Assembly: GCF_027922425.1 (NCBI RefSeq)
Contig: NZ_BSFQ01000004.1
Coordinates: forward strand, 70,464-134,463
Origin: Pseudonocardia halophobica
GTDB taxonomy: Bacteria > Actinomycetota > Actinomycetes > Mycobacteriales > Pseudonocardiaceae
Direction: 5' to 3'
Length of the DNA: 64,000 bases
Shown here: in pieces, positions 49,925 through 57,553 of the stretch
Position numbering within the stretch: the stretch's first letter is position 1
Layout: the number at the start of each line of letters is the position of its first letter
Notes under the pieces: generated by a model
Told to the model about the DNA's origin: nothing
What the model saw: only the letters and a program-made list of their open reading frames with translations
Databases searched by the model: none
Translations under genes and position numbers: made by a program

Positions 49925-51590
49925 GCACACCGTGTCGTGGCCCGCCGACCTCGCCGAGGACTACGTCGGCAAGGGCTACTGGGCCGGCGTCCCGCTCGGC
50001 CCCCTGCTGCGCGAGGTCGCCCACGCCCGGCCGGACGCCCCGGCGCTCGTCGACGCCGCCGTGGGCCTGCGGCTGACCCACCGCGAGCTCGTCGAGCGTG
50101 CCGACGCCGCTGCGGCCCGGCTGCTCGACCTGGGCCTGGCCCGGGGCGACCGGATCGTGGTGCAGCTCGGCAACGGGTGGGAGTTCGTGGTGCTCACCCT
50201 GGCCTGCCTGCGCGCCGGGATCGTGCCGGTGATGGCGTTGCCCGCGCACCGCCGCACCGAGCTCGCCCACCTCGCCCGGCACGCCGAGGCCACCGCCATC
50301 GCGGTGCCGGACCGGATGCGCGACTTCGACCACCAGGCGCTGGCCCACGAGCTGGCCGACGAGGTGGTGCCGGAGACCGGGGGACCCTGGCGCGTGCTCG
50401 TCGCCGGCGACGACGTCGTGCCCGGCGGCGTGGACCTGCGGGCGCTCTGCGGGCCGGCCGGCGACCCGGCCGCGGACCGGGCACGGCTCGACGCGGTGCC
50501 GGTGAGTAGCCGGGACGTCGCGGTCTTCCTGCTCTCCGGCGGCACCACCGGCCTGCCGAAGCTGATCGCCCGCACGCACGACGACTACGCCTACAACGCC
50601 CGCGCCAGCGCGGGGACGGCCGGCGTCGACCCCGACACCGTCTACCTGGTGAGCCTTCCGGCGGGGCACAACTTCCCGCTGGCCTGCCCGGGCATCCTCG
50701 GGGTGCTGCTGGCCGGTGGGCGCGTCGTCCTGCTGCCGTCGCCGGAACCGGCCCGCGCCTTCGCGACGATCGAGGCCGAGGGAGTCACGCACACCGCCGT
50801 CGTCCCGGCGGTGGCCGGGCGGTGGCTCGACCACGCCGAGAAGCACGGCTGCGGGCCTGTTGCGAGCCTGCGCGTGCTGCAGGTCGGCGGCGCCCGCCTC
50901 GCCGACGAGCTGGCGCGCAAGGTCCGGCCCGTCCTCGGCTGCACCCTGCAGCAGGTGTTCGGGATGGCCGAGGGACTGCTCAACTTCACCCGGCTCGACG
51001 ATCCCGAGGAGGTCGTCTGCACCACCCAGGGCCGGCCGATGTGCCCGGACGACGAGGTACGGCTCGTCGACGAGCTCGACCAGGACGTGCCCGAGGGCGA
51101 GCCCGGCTCGCTGCTCACCCGCGGCCCCTACACCCCGCGCGGCTACTACCGGGCGGCCGAGCAGAACGCCCGCGCCTTCACCGCGGACGGCTGGTACCGC
51201 TCCGGCGACATCTGCCGGCGCACGCCCGAGGGCAACCTGGTCGTCGAGGGCCGGGACAAGGACATGATCAACCGCGGCGGCGAGAAGATCTCCGCCGAGG
51301 AGGTCGAGAACCTCGTCTACCAGCTGCCGGCCGTCGCGCAGGTGGCGGCGGTCGCGATGCCCGACCGCGAGCTGGGGGAGCGGGTCTGCCTCTACGTGGT
51401 CCCGCGGCCCGGGGCGGGCGTGACGCTCGAGGAGATCCGGGCGTTGATGGAGCGGATCGGCGTCGCCCGGTTCAAGCTGCCCGAGCACCTGGTGGTGGTC
51501 GACGAGCTCGCGTCGACGAAGGTCGGCAAGATCGACAAGAAGGCGCTGCGGGCCGACATCGCCGACCGGCTCGCCGGGGCGTCGGCATGA
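49905..51590 (+). CDS. Salicylate/2,3-dihydroxybenzoate-AMP ligase
   Basis: A 561-residue ANL-superfamily enzyme of the DhbE/EntE/salicylyl-AMP ligase type. The P-loop is LSGGTTGLPKLIARTH; the aryl-acid pocket is marked by SLPAGHNFPLACPG; QQVFGMAEGLLNFTRLDD is typical of aryl-AMP ligases; hinge EGRDKDMINRGGEKIS and catalytic Lys in GKIDKKALR complete it. It activates salicylate with ATP to salicylyl-AMP. ATG 49905 follows GGGAGG by six bases and lies inside the end of the upstream gene (20-bp overlap). No carrier-protein gene sits nearby, so it is catabolic rather than siderophore-type. Confidence 0.92.
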   Translation: MPSPISEHTVSWPADLAEDYVGKGYWAGVPLGPLLREVAHARPDAPALVDAAVGLRLTHRELVERADAAAARLLDLGLARGDRIVVQLGNGWEFVVLTLACLRAGIVPVMALPAHRRTELAHLARHAEATAIAVPDRMRDFDHQALAHELADEVVPETGGPWRVLVAGDDVVPGGVDLRALCGPAGDPAADRARLDAVPVSSRDVAVFLLSGGTTGLPKLIARTHDDYAYNARASAGTAGVDPDTVYLVSLPAGHNFPLACPGILGVLLAGGRVVLLPSPEPARAFATIEAEGVTHTAVVPAVAGRWLDHAEKHGCGPVASLRVLQVGGARLADELARKVRPVLGCTLQQVFGMAEGLLNFTRLDDPEEVVCTTQGRPMCPDDEVRLVDELDQDVPEGEPGSLLTRGPYTPRGYYRAAEQNARAFTADGWYRSGDICRRTPEGNLVVEGRDKDMINRGGEKISAEEVENLVYQLPAVAQVAAVAMPDRELGERVCLYVVPRPGAGVTLEEIRALMERIGVARFKLPEHLVVVDELASTKVGKIDKKALRADIADRLAGASA

Positions 51591-52285
51591 GCCGGCACGA
51601 CCTCGACCGCACGCTGCCCTGGATGCGGGAGGGCACCGCCTTCCTGGAGACCCAGGTCGCGGCGCTGACGGACGACGAGCTGCGGGCCCCGAGCGCGCTG
51701 CCGGGCTGGACCCGGGCGCACGTCGTCGGACACGTCGCCCGCAACGCCGAGGCGCTGACCCGGCTGGCCGGCTGGGCCCGCACCGGAATCGAGACCCCGA
51801 TGTACGCCGACCGCGCGCAGCGGGCGGCGGAGATCGAGGCGTCGGCCGAGCTGCCGGCGTCGACGTTGCGGGCCGAGCTCACCGCCACCGCGCGGGCGCT
51901 CGAGGAGGCCCTCGCCGCGCTCACCCCCGCACAGTGGGACGCGCACGTTCGCAGCGCCCTCGGGCGGGCGATCCCGGCGGCCGAGGTGCCGTGGATGCGG
52001 ATCCGCGAGGTCTGGCTGCACGCCCTGGACCTCGGCGCCGGGGCGAAGCCCGGCGACCTGCCCGACGGCGTGCTGGACCTGCTGCTCGACGACGTCACCG
52101 CCGCCCTGTCCGGCAAGGAGGACTGCCCGTCGCTGGAGCTGGTGCCGGTCGACCGCACGCGCCCGTGGCTGGTGGGCACCGGCGAACCGGTGGGCACCAT
52201 GACCGGCTCCGCGGCCGAGCTCGTGGGCTGGCTGACCGGCCGGATCGCGGACCCGACCAGGCCGCCGCTGCCGCGCTGGCTCTGA
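51587..52285 (+). CDS. Mycothiol-dependent maleylpyruvate isomerase
   Basis: A 232-residue MDMPI/DinB-like enzyme. The metal site is built from HVVGHVARN (His49) and REVWLHALDLG (Glu and His near 140-146), the usual H-E-H trio. It isomerises maleylpyruvate to fumarylpyruvate with mycothiol as cofactor, in place of the glutathione enzyme of other bacteria. The C-terminal domain (LELVPVDRTRPWLVGTGEPV) is of SCP2 type. ATG 51587 overlaps the ligase stop. Last gene of the seven-gene salicylate operon. Confidence 0.9.
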   Translation: MSRHDLDRTLPWMREGTAFLETQVAALTDDELRAPSALPGWTRAHVVGHVARNAEALTRLAGWARTGIETPMYADRAQRAAEIEASAELPASTLRAELTATARALEEALAALTPAQWDAHVRSALGRAIPAAEVPWMRIREVWLHALDLGAGAKPGDLPDGVLDLLLDDVTAALSGKEDCPSLELVPVDRTRPWLVGTGEPVGTMTGSAAELVGWLTGRIADPTRPPLPRWL

Positions 52286-52291
52286 CGCGGC

Positions 52292-52562
52292 TCAGGCCAC
52301 CCCGAGCAGCCGGTGCGCGGTGGCGCGGTCGGCCCGGAACTCCTGCGTGCCCACCCGGTGCACGATCCGGCCCTTCTCCATCACCGCGATCTCGTCGCAC
52401 ACCGCGAAGGCCAGGTGGAGGTCCTGCTCGACCAGCAGGATCGCCACCCCTTCCCGGCGGAGCGTGGCGAGGAGGTCGGCGATCTGGTCGACGATGGCCG
52501 GGGCGAGGCCGTCGGACGGCTCGTCGAGCAGCATGAGGCGGGGATCGGTGAGCAGGGCGCGG
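52292..52562 (-). pseudogene. Truncated LivF-type ABC ATPase, C-terminal piece
   Basis: About 90 residues of a branched-chain amino-acid-type ATPase: RALLTDPRLMLLDEPSDGLA (Walker B and D-loop), the switch region VAILLVEQDLHLAFAVCDEI, and a normal C-terminus. Walker A, Q-loop and signature are missing. At its 5' side it runs straight into the substrate-binding-protein fragment. It has no start signal of its own. Confidence 0.7.
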
Positions 52563-52717
52563 GTCCCAGCCGCGCTGCATGTCCGTGCCGAGCGCCGCGT
52601 ACACCCCGGACTGGGGGACGACCAGGCCGATCTTCACCGGCCCGCCCTGCCCGCCGCCGCCCCCGGACGAGCCCCCGCCCACGCTGCTGCCGCACGCCGC
52701 GATCGTGACGGGCCCTG
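52563..52717 (-). pseudogene. Truncated LivK-type substrate-binding lipoprotein, N-terminal piece
   Basis: Reads TIAACGSSVGGGSSGGGGGQ and then GGPVKIGLVVPQSGVYAALG and TDMQRGWD, the beginning of a periplasmic-binding-protein fold just after a lipobox-like AAC. The signal peptide start is missing on one side (next to the MarR gene), and the rest of the protein is missing on the other. A deletion has joined it to the LivF remnant in a different frame at about 52563. Confidence 0.65.
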
Positions 52718-52725
52718 TGTGCCCG

Positions 52726-53217
52726 TCAGTCGCCCGCCGGCTCGGTCCGGCTGGCGGCGATGACCTCGGTCAGCACGGCGTGCAGGTGCTCGAGGTCGGA
52801 GATCGGCATCCCGAGCCGGCCGATGATCGCCGGCGGGATCCGCTCGGCCCGGGCCCGCAGCGCCCGGCCCTCCGGGGTGAGTCCGACCGCGAGCATGCGC
52901 TCGTTGCCCTCGACGCGCTTCCGCGTCACGTATCCGGCGGCCTCCAGGCGCTTGAGCAGCGGGGACAACGTGCCCGGGTCGAGTGCCAGGGCCGTGCTGA
53001 GGTCGGTCACCGAGCGGGGCGAGCGCTCCCACAGCGCGAGCATGACCAGGTACTGCGGGTGCGTGAGGCCCATCGGCTCGAGCAGCGGGCGGTACAGCGC
53101 GATCACGTTGCGCGCTGCCACGGCCAGTGCGAAGCAGACCTGCCGGTCGAGCTTGAGCAGATCGGTTTCTGCGACGGTCGCGAGGTCACCCTCGTCACGT
53201 CGTCCGGAGTCGGTCAC
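52726..53217 (-). CDS. MarR-family transcriptional regulator
   Basis: A 163-residue winged-helix regulator. LTHPQYLVMLALWERSPRSV, LSTALALDPGTLSPLLKRLE (recognition helix) and AAGYVTRKRVEGNERMLAVG (wing) follow the MarR pattern, with the OhrR-like group closest; a Cys is in DRQVCFALAVAAR (near residue 30), the position of the peroxide-sensing Cys of OhrR. TACACT ends six bases before GTG 53217, so the transcript is probably leaderless. The palindrome at 53226-53245 covers its promoter. The divergent DUF5313 gene may be its target. Confidence 0.88.
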   Translation of the reverse strand: MTDSGRRDEGDLATVAETDLLKLDRQVCFALAVAARNVIALYRPLLEPMGLTHPQYLVMLALWERSPRSVTDLSTALALDPGTLSPLLKRLEAAGYVTRKRVEGNERMLAVGLTPEGRALRARAERIPPAIIGRLGMPISDLEHLHAVLTEVIAASRTEPAGD

Positions 53218-53225
53218 GGAGCCAG

Positions 53226-53245
53226 TGTACGATCCTTGGCGTACA
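53226..53245. promoter_or_regulatory. MarR operator, TGTACG-N8-CGTACA
   Basis: A perfect 6-bp inverted repeat with 8 bp between arms, lying between the MarR gene and the divergent DUF5313 gene and overlapping the MarR -10 box TACACT. Position and symmetry fit autoregulation. Confidence 0.65.
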
Positions 53246-53264
53246 AAGTGTTGGGGTGAGGATG

Positions 53265-53663
53265 ATGTCCGAGACGGTCCGGCCGAATCCGCTGCGATGG
53301 CTCCTCTACGCCTACGGCGCAGGGCTGCCCGCACGGCACAGGGACTGGGTGCTGCACGACGTCACCGCGCCGAGCTGGCGGTGGCGGCACTTCGCCCGCG
53401 CGACCGCGCAGCTGCTGCCGATCGCGGTGCTGCTGTACGTGTTCATCCCCGGCGAGCCCTGGGTCCGCGCGATGGCGGTGCTCGGCGGCCTGCTCATCGG
53501 CTACTTCTACTCGTTCGCGTACATGTACGAGTCGGCCGAGCACCGGGCCGTCAAGGCCGGCTACCCGCAGGGCGGCGCCGCCGCGATCCGCGAGGAGGCC
53601 CACGCCGACGAGCGCCGCGAGCAGGAGGAGCGCTACGCCGCCCGCTGGCGGCAGGACGGCTGA
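53265..53663 (+). CDS. DUF5313-family membrane protein
   Basis: A 132-residue protein with two adjacent membrane helices (LLPIAVLLYVFIPG and AMAVLGGLLIGYFYSFAYMY). The start RPNPLRWLLYAYGAGLPARH and the block DWVLHDVTAPSWRWRHFARA are the DUF5313 signature known from mycobacteria. The C-terminus is charged and coiled (REEAHADERREQEERYAAR). ATG 53265 follows GGGGTGAGG closely; GTG 53256 and ATG 53262 are alternatives. Function unknown; control by the adjacent MarR protein is likely. Confidence 0.8.
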   Translation: MSETVRPNPLRWLLYAYGAGLPARHRDWVLHDVTAPSWRWRHFARATAQLLPIAVLLYVFIPGEPWVRAMAVLGGLLIGYFYSFAYMYESAEHRAVKAGYPQGGAAAIREEAHADERREQEERYAARWRQDG

Positions 53664-53685
53664 GACTGCACCAGCAGGCGCCCCG

Positions 53686-54504
53686 TCACAGCAGGCCACG
53701 CTCCCGCGCGGCGTGCACGGCGGCCGTCCGGTTCCGGACGTCGAGCCGCCGCATCGCACTGCGCAGGTAGGCCTTCACCGTCTCCTGGCTCAACCCCATC
53801 GCGTCGGCGACCTCGGCGTTGGTCCGGCCCAGGGCGACGAGCCCGAGCACGTCGAGCTCGCGGGGGGCCAGCGCGGGCCGGGGTGCGGCCGGGTCCGCCC
53901 CGCCGAGCTCGGCGACGATCCGGGCGAGCCGGTGGCGCAGCTCGGGATCGGCCGCGGATCGTGCGAGGTCGGCGAGCTCGGCCAGTGCCGTCCGTGCCCG
54001 GGTCTCCGACGACCTGCGGGGACGGGCCGGCGGCGGGAGCAGCGCCGCGATCTCGCGCTCGAGCGCGGCCCCGAATGCGGCCACCCGGTCCAGGACGACG
54101 TCGCCGATGCGGTGCGGCGCCCGGACGGCCCCGTAGACCACGGCGCCCACCGCCCCGCCCACCGCGACGGGCACCGCCACCACCGAGGTCATCCGCTCCT
54201 CGCGGACCACGTGGTGGTCGAAGTCGTGGGTGATCGCGCGGGTGGAGGCGTAGTCGTCGACCCGGCAGACCGTGCCGGTCAGCAGCGCCGAGCCGCCCAG
54301 CCCGCGCCCGCGGCCCACCTCGAGGTCGCGCAGCGAGTCGCCGAGCGTGCCGCGCAGGTGCCCGATCCGCAGCCGGGACCCGTCGCGGCGCGGCCGCGTC
54401 GCCCCGCCGAACACCACGGGCAGCCCGGTCGTCCGCTGCAGCTGGCGCAGCCGCTGCCCGACGACCCGGTCGACGATGCCGACCGGCGAGTCGTCGTCGG
54501 CCAC
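53686..54504 (-). CDS. GAF-LuxR transcriptional regulator
   Basis: A 272-residue regulator. The first 160 residues form a GAF-like sensor domain (GLPVVFGGATRPRRDGSRLR, SVVAVPVAVGGAVGAVVYGA); residues about 205-270 are a LuxR-type helix-turn-helix (LAPRELDVLGLVALGRTNAE then VADAMGLSQETVKAYLRSAM). This design regulates aromatic and acyl-CoA metabolism genes in many actinobacteria. GTG 54504 has GAGGAGG five bases upstream. Divergent from the acyl-CoA synthetase, which is its most likely target. Confidence 0.88.
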   Translation of the reverse strand: MADDDSPVGIVDRVVGQRLRQLQRTTGLPVVFGGATRPRRDGSRLRIGHLRGTLGDSLRDLEVGRGRGLGGSALLTGTVCRVDDYASTRAITHDFDHHVVREERMTSVVAVPVAVGGAVGAVVYGAVRAPHRIGDVVLDRVAAFGAALEREIAALLPPPARPRRSSETRARTALAELADLARSAADPELRHRLARIVAELGGADPAAPRPALAPRELDVLGLVALGRTNAEVADAMGLSQETVKAYLRSAMRRLDVRNRTAAVHAARERGLL

Positions 54505-54697
54505 CTGACCTCCTCGTCGTCGCCGGGCCGCCGTCGACGGCCCAGGAGAAGAGGGTCCGGTCCGGGTGGCCCGCGCGCTACCCCTGTTCGGGGGTAGTGA
54601 TGCCGGTCCGTCGCCGGTCACGCTTCCGGCCGCCGATCCGCCGGGGCACGGCCCCGGACCGGATCCGTACGGACGCCGACCGGGAGACGACGCCACG

Positions 54698-56386
54698 ATG
54701 ACGACCAGCCACGACCGCTACCGCGCCGCCCGCGACCTGCTGCTGGACCTGCGCGAGGACCACGAGAAGGCCGTCGCCGCGTTCGCGTGGCCGGTGTTCG
54801 ACGCGCCCTTCAACTGGGCGCACGACTGGTTCGACGTGATCGCCGACGGGGTGGACCGGCCCGCGCTGACCATCGCGGAGGAGGACGGGAGCGTCGCGTC
54901 CTGGACGTTCGACGAGCTGCGGCGCCGGTCGAACCGGCTGGCCCGCTGGCTCGCCGAGCAGGGCGTCCGCCGCGGCGACAGCGTGATGCTGATGCTCGGC
55001 AACCAGGTCGAGCTGTGGGAGTCGATGCTCGCGGTGATGAAGCTCGGCGCGGTGATCATGCCGACGACCACCGCCCTCGGCGCCGCCGACCTGCCGGACC
55101 GGATCGCCCGCGGCGGCGCGCGGCACGTGATCGCCGGTGCCGCCGACGCTCCCAAGTTCGCGGGGATCGAGGGCCTCACCCGGGTCGCCGTGGGCGGGAC
55201 CGTCGAGGGTTGGCTGGACCACGCCGCCGCGGCCACCGCCGACGACGACCCGCTCCCGCACCCCGGCACCGCCGCCGACGACCGGCTGCTCCTGTACTTC
55301 ACCTCCGGCACGACGAGCCGCCCCAAGCTCGTGGAGCACACCCAGCAGTCGTATCCGGTGGGTCACCTGTCGACGCTGTACTGGCTGGGCATCCGGGCCG
55401 GCGACACGCACCTCAACATCAGCTCGCCGGGGTGGGCCAAGCACGCGTGGAGCTGCTTCTTCGCGCCGTGGATCGCCGAGGCCTCGATCTTCGTGCACAA
55501 CTACTCGCGGTTCGACGCCGCGGCGCTGCTCGGCCGGATCCGCGAGCACGGCGTGACCACGTTCTGCGCCCCGCCCACCGTGTGGCGGATGCTGATCAAG
55601 GCCGACCTCTCCGGCGGGCCGGGGGAGCTGCGCGAGGTCGTCGCCGCGGGCGAGCCGCTCAACCCGGAGGTGATCGAGCAGGTCCGGCGGGCGTGGGGGC
55701 TGACCCTGCGTGACGGGTTCGGGCAGACCGAGACCACGGCGTCGGTCGGCAACACCCCGGGCTCCGTGGTGAAGCCGGGCTCGATGGGCCGGCCGCTGCC
55801 GGGCGTGCCGGTCGTGCTGGTCGACCCGCTGACGGGGCGACCGAGCGAGGTCGAGGGCGAGATCTGCCTCGACCTCGCCGAGGCGCCGCTCTCCCTCATG
55901 ACCGGCTACCTCGGGGACCCGGAGAAACAGGCCGAGGCGACCGAGGGCGGCTACTACCACACCGGCGACGTCGCGACCCGGGACGACGACGGGTACCTGT
56001 TCTCCGTCGGCCGCACGGACGACGTCTTCAAGGCCTCCGACTACAAGGTCTCGCCGTTCGAGCTGGAGAGCGTGCTCATCGAGCACCCGGCGGTGACCGA
56101 GGCGGCGGTGGTCCCGGCGCCGGACCCGGTCCGGCTGGCCGTGCCGAAGGCCTACGTCGCCCTCGCCCCGGGCTGGGAGCCGACGCGGGAGACCGCGCTG
56201 GAGATCCTGCGGCACGCGCGCGAGAATCTGGCCCCCTACCTGCGGGTGCGCCGGCTGGAATTCTTCGACCTGCCCAAGACGATCTCCGGCAAGATCCGCC
56301 GGGTCGAGCTGCGCGCCCGCGAGGAGGCCGGCGTCGGCGGCGGGGCCGAGTGGCGCGACGACCGGTTCCCCGAACTGAAGGGCTGA
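54698..56386 (+). CDS. Acyl-CoA synthetase (ACSM/benzoate-CoA-ligase-like)
   Basis: A 562-residue AMP-forming CoA ligase. The P-loop is YFTSGTTSRPKLVEHTQ, the adenylate motif is DGFGQTETTASVGNTPGSVV, the second ATP motif YYHTGDVATRDDDGYLFSVG, the hinge GRTDDVFKASDYKVSPFELE, and the catalytic Lys lies in PKTISGKIRRVELRAR. The overall pattern fits the medium-chain/ACSM family. It could activate an aryl or short-chain acid for the neighbouring homogentisate operon. ATG 54698 starts at the conserved region; a frame from 54566 adds 44 unsupported residues. Confidence 0.88.
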   Translation: MTTSHDRYRAARDLLLDLREDHEKAVAAFAWPVFDAPFNWAHDWFDVIADGVDRPALTIAEEDGSVASWTFDELRRRSNRLARWLAEQGVRRGDSVMLMLGNQVELWESMLAVMKLGAVIMPTTTALGAADLPDRIARGGARHVIAGAADAPKFAGIEGLTRVAVGGTVEGWLDHAAAATADDDPLPHPGTAADDRLLLYFTSGTTSRPKLVEHTQQSYPVGHLSTLYWLGIRAGDTHLNISSPGWAKHAWSCFFAPWIAEASIFVHNYSRFDAAALLGRIREHGVTTFCAPPTVWRMLIKADLSGGPGELREVVAAGEPLNPEVIEQVRRAWGLTLRDGFGQTETTASVGNTPGSVVKPGSMGRPLPGVPVVLVDPLTGRPSEVEGEICLDLAEAPLSLMTGYLGDPEKQAEATEGGYYHTGDVATRDDDGYLFSVGRTDDVFKASDYKVSPFELESVLIEHPAVTEAAVVPAPDPVRLAVPKAYVALAPGWEPTRETALEILRHARENLAPYLRVRRLEFFDLPKTISGKIRRVELRAREEAGVGGGAEWRDDRFPELKG

Positions 56387-56413
56387 CGCGCCGGGCCACT
56401 GCTCCATCAGTGT

Positions 56414-56481
56414 TCAAAGCCTTGACGGGTTCTGGTGTTCTTCGCGTCGACGCCCTACGGTTCAGATAGTCAAACCTTTGA
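56414..56481. promoter_or_regulatory. Two TCAA-N4-TTGA palindromes upstream of the homogentisate operon
   Basis: TCAAAGCCTTGA at 56414-56425 and TCAAACCTTTGA at 56470-56481, centres 56 bp apart, in the 150-bp gap before ATG 56540. A -35-like TTGACG (56422-56427) overlaps the first. TACGGT at 56456-56461 may be the -10 but the spacing to this -35 is too long. The binding protein is unknown. Confidence 0.5.
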
Positions 56482-56539
56482 TCGCTGCTGCGGCGGCGGT
56501 CGGGACCCGCGACCTCCCAAGGACGGGAAGGGACTGTCG

Positions 56540-57517
56540 ATGACGCACACCCCCGGGGCGGCCAAGCCGTTCGCCTCCTCCGCCGACACCGCCGCCAAGG
56601 AGCAGACCCTCGAGGTCCTCGCCGACGGCGTCTACGCCCTGACCGCCGAGGGCGACCCGAACATCGGGGCGATCGAGGGCGAGGACTTCCTGGTCTGCTT
56701 CGAGGCCCTTGCCACCCCGGTGGCCGCGGAGAAGTGGCTGGCGAAGCTGCGTCAGCACACCGACAAGCCGGTGCGCTATCTGGTGCTCTCGCACTACCAC
56801 GCGGTCCGGGTGCTGGGCGCGAGCGCCTTCGAGGCCGAGACGATCGTGTCCCACGAGATCACCCGGGACCTGGTGGCGGAGCGGGGCAAGCAGGACTGGG
56901 AGTCGGAGTTCGCGCGGATGCCGCGGCTCGCGGAGGCGGCGGACTCGGTGCCGGGGCTGACCTGGCCGACGCTGACCTTCGCCGACCGGCTGACCATCGA
57001 CCTCGGCGGCGACCGCGGTGACCTGGTGCTGCAGTACCACGGGCGCGGGCACACCGAGGGCGACATCACCGCCTGGCTGCCGCGGCAGAGGATCCTCTTC
57101 GCCGGCGACCTCGTCGAGGCCCGGGCCGCGCTCTACACCGGTGACGCCTTCCATCGGGACTGGGCGGGCACCACCCTGGATGCCGTGAAGGCGCTCGGTG
57201 CGGAGCAGTTGGTCGGGGGACGGGGCGCGGTCAGCCGCGGCCGCGCGGAGGTCGACGCCGCGATCGAGCAGACCCGCGGGTTCCTGCAGGCGATGATCCG
57301 CGAGGTCGGCGGGGTGCAGCAGCGCGGTGGCACGCTGAAGGAGGCGTTCGAGGCGACGCACGCCGCGCTGGTCGACGACTACGGCCACTGGCCGATCTTC
57401 GAGCACTGCCTGCCCTTCGACGTCTCGCGGCTGTGGGACGAGCTGTCCGGCATCGAGCGCCCGGTCATCTGGACGGCCGAGCGCGACCAGGAGGTCTGGG
57501 CCCAGCTGCAGGGCTGA
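56540..57517 (+). CDS. MBL-fold metallo-hydrolase
   Basis: A 325-residue metallo-beta-lactamase-fold protein. The first motif reads LSHYHAVRVLGASAF, where the usual H-x-H-x-D-H becomes H-Y-H-A-V-R, so the second metal site is altered. GRGHTEGDITAWLP supplies another His, and LFAGDLVEA the bridging Asp. This altered motif I recognise as characteristic of a subfamily found beside aromatic hydroxylases. ATG 56540 follows GGGAAGGGA. First gene of the homogentisate operon (36-bp gap to the next). Reaction not known; a thioester or lactone may be cleaved. Confidence 0.78.
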   Translation: MTHTPGAAKPFASSADTAAKEQTLEVLADGVYALTAEGDPNIGAIEGEDFLVCFEALATPVAAEKWLAKLRQHTDKPVRYLVLSHYHAVRVLGASAFEAETIVSHEITRDLVAERGKQDWESEFARMPRLAEAADSVPGLTWPTLTFADRLTIDLGGDRGDLVLQYHGRGHTEGDITAWLPRQRILFAGDLVEARAALYTGDAFHRDWAGTTLDAVKALGAEQLVGGRGAVSRGRAEVDAAIEQTRGFLQAMIREVGGVQQRGGTLKEAFEATHAALVDDYGHWPIFEHCLPFDVSRLWDELSGIERPVIWTAERDQEVWAQLQG

Positions 57518-57553
57518 GCCCCGGTTCAGGACTCGCGACGACGGGAGTACCGC

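Noticed and set aside
45307..52000. Antisense frames opposite the salicylate operon
   Set aside because: All are shadow frames; the forward genes overlap correctly by 1-20 bp and carry complete motifs.
52095..52682. A single fused protein from the substrate-binding and LivF remnants
   Set aside because: The two pieces are in different frames and the open frame past the junction is non-homologous shadow sequence.
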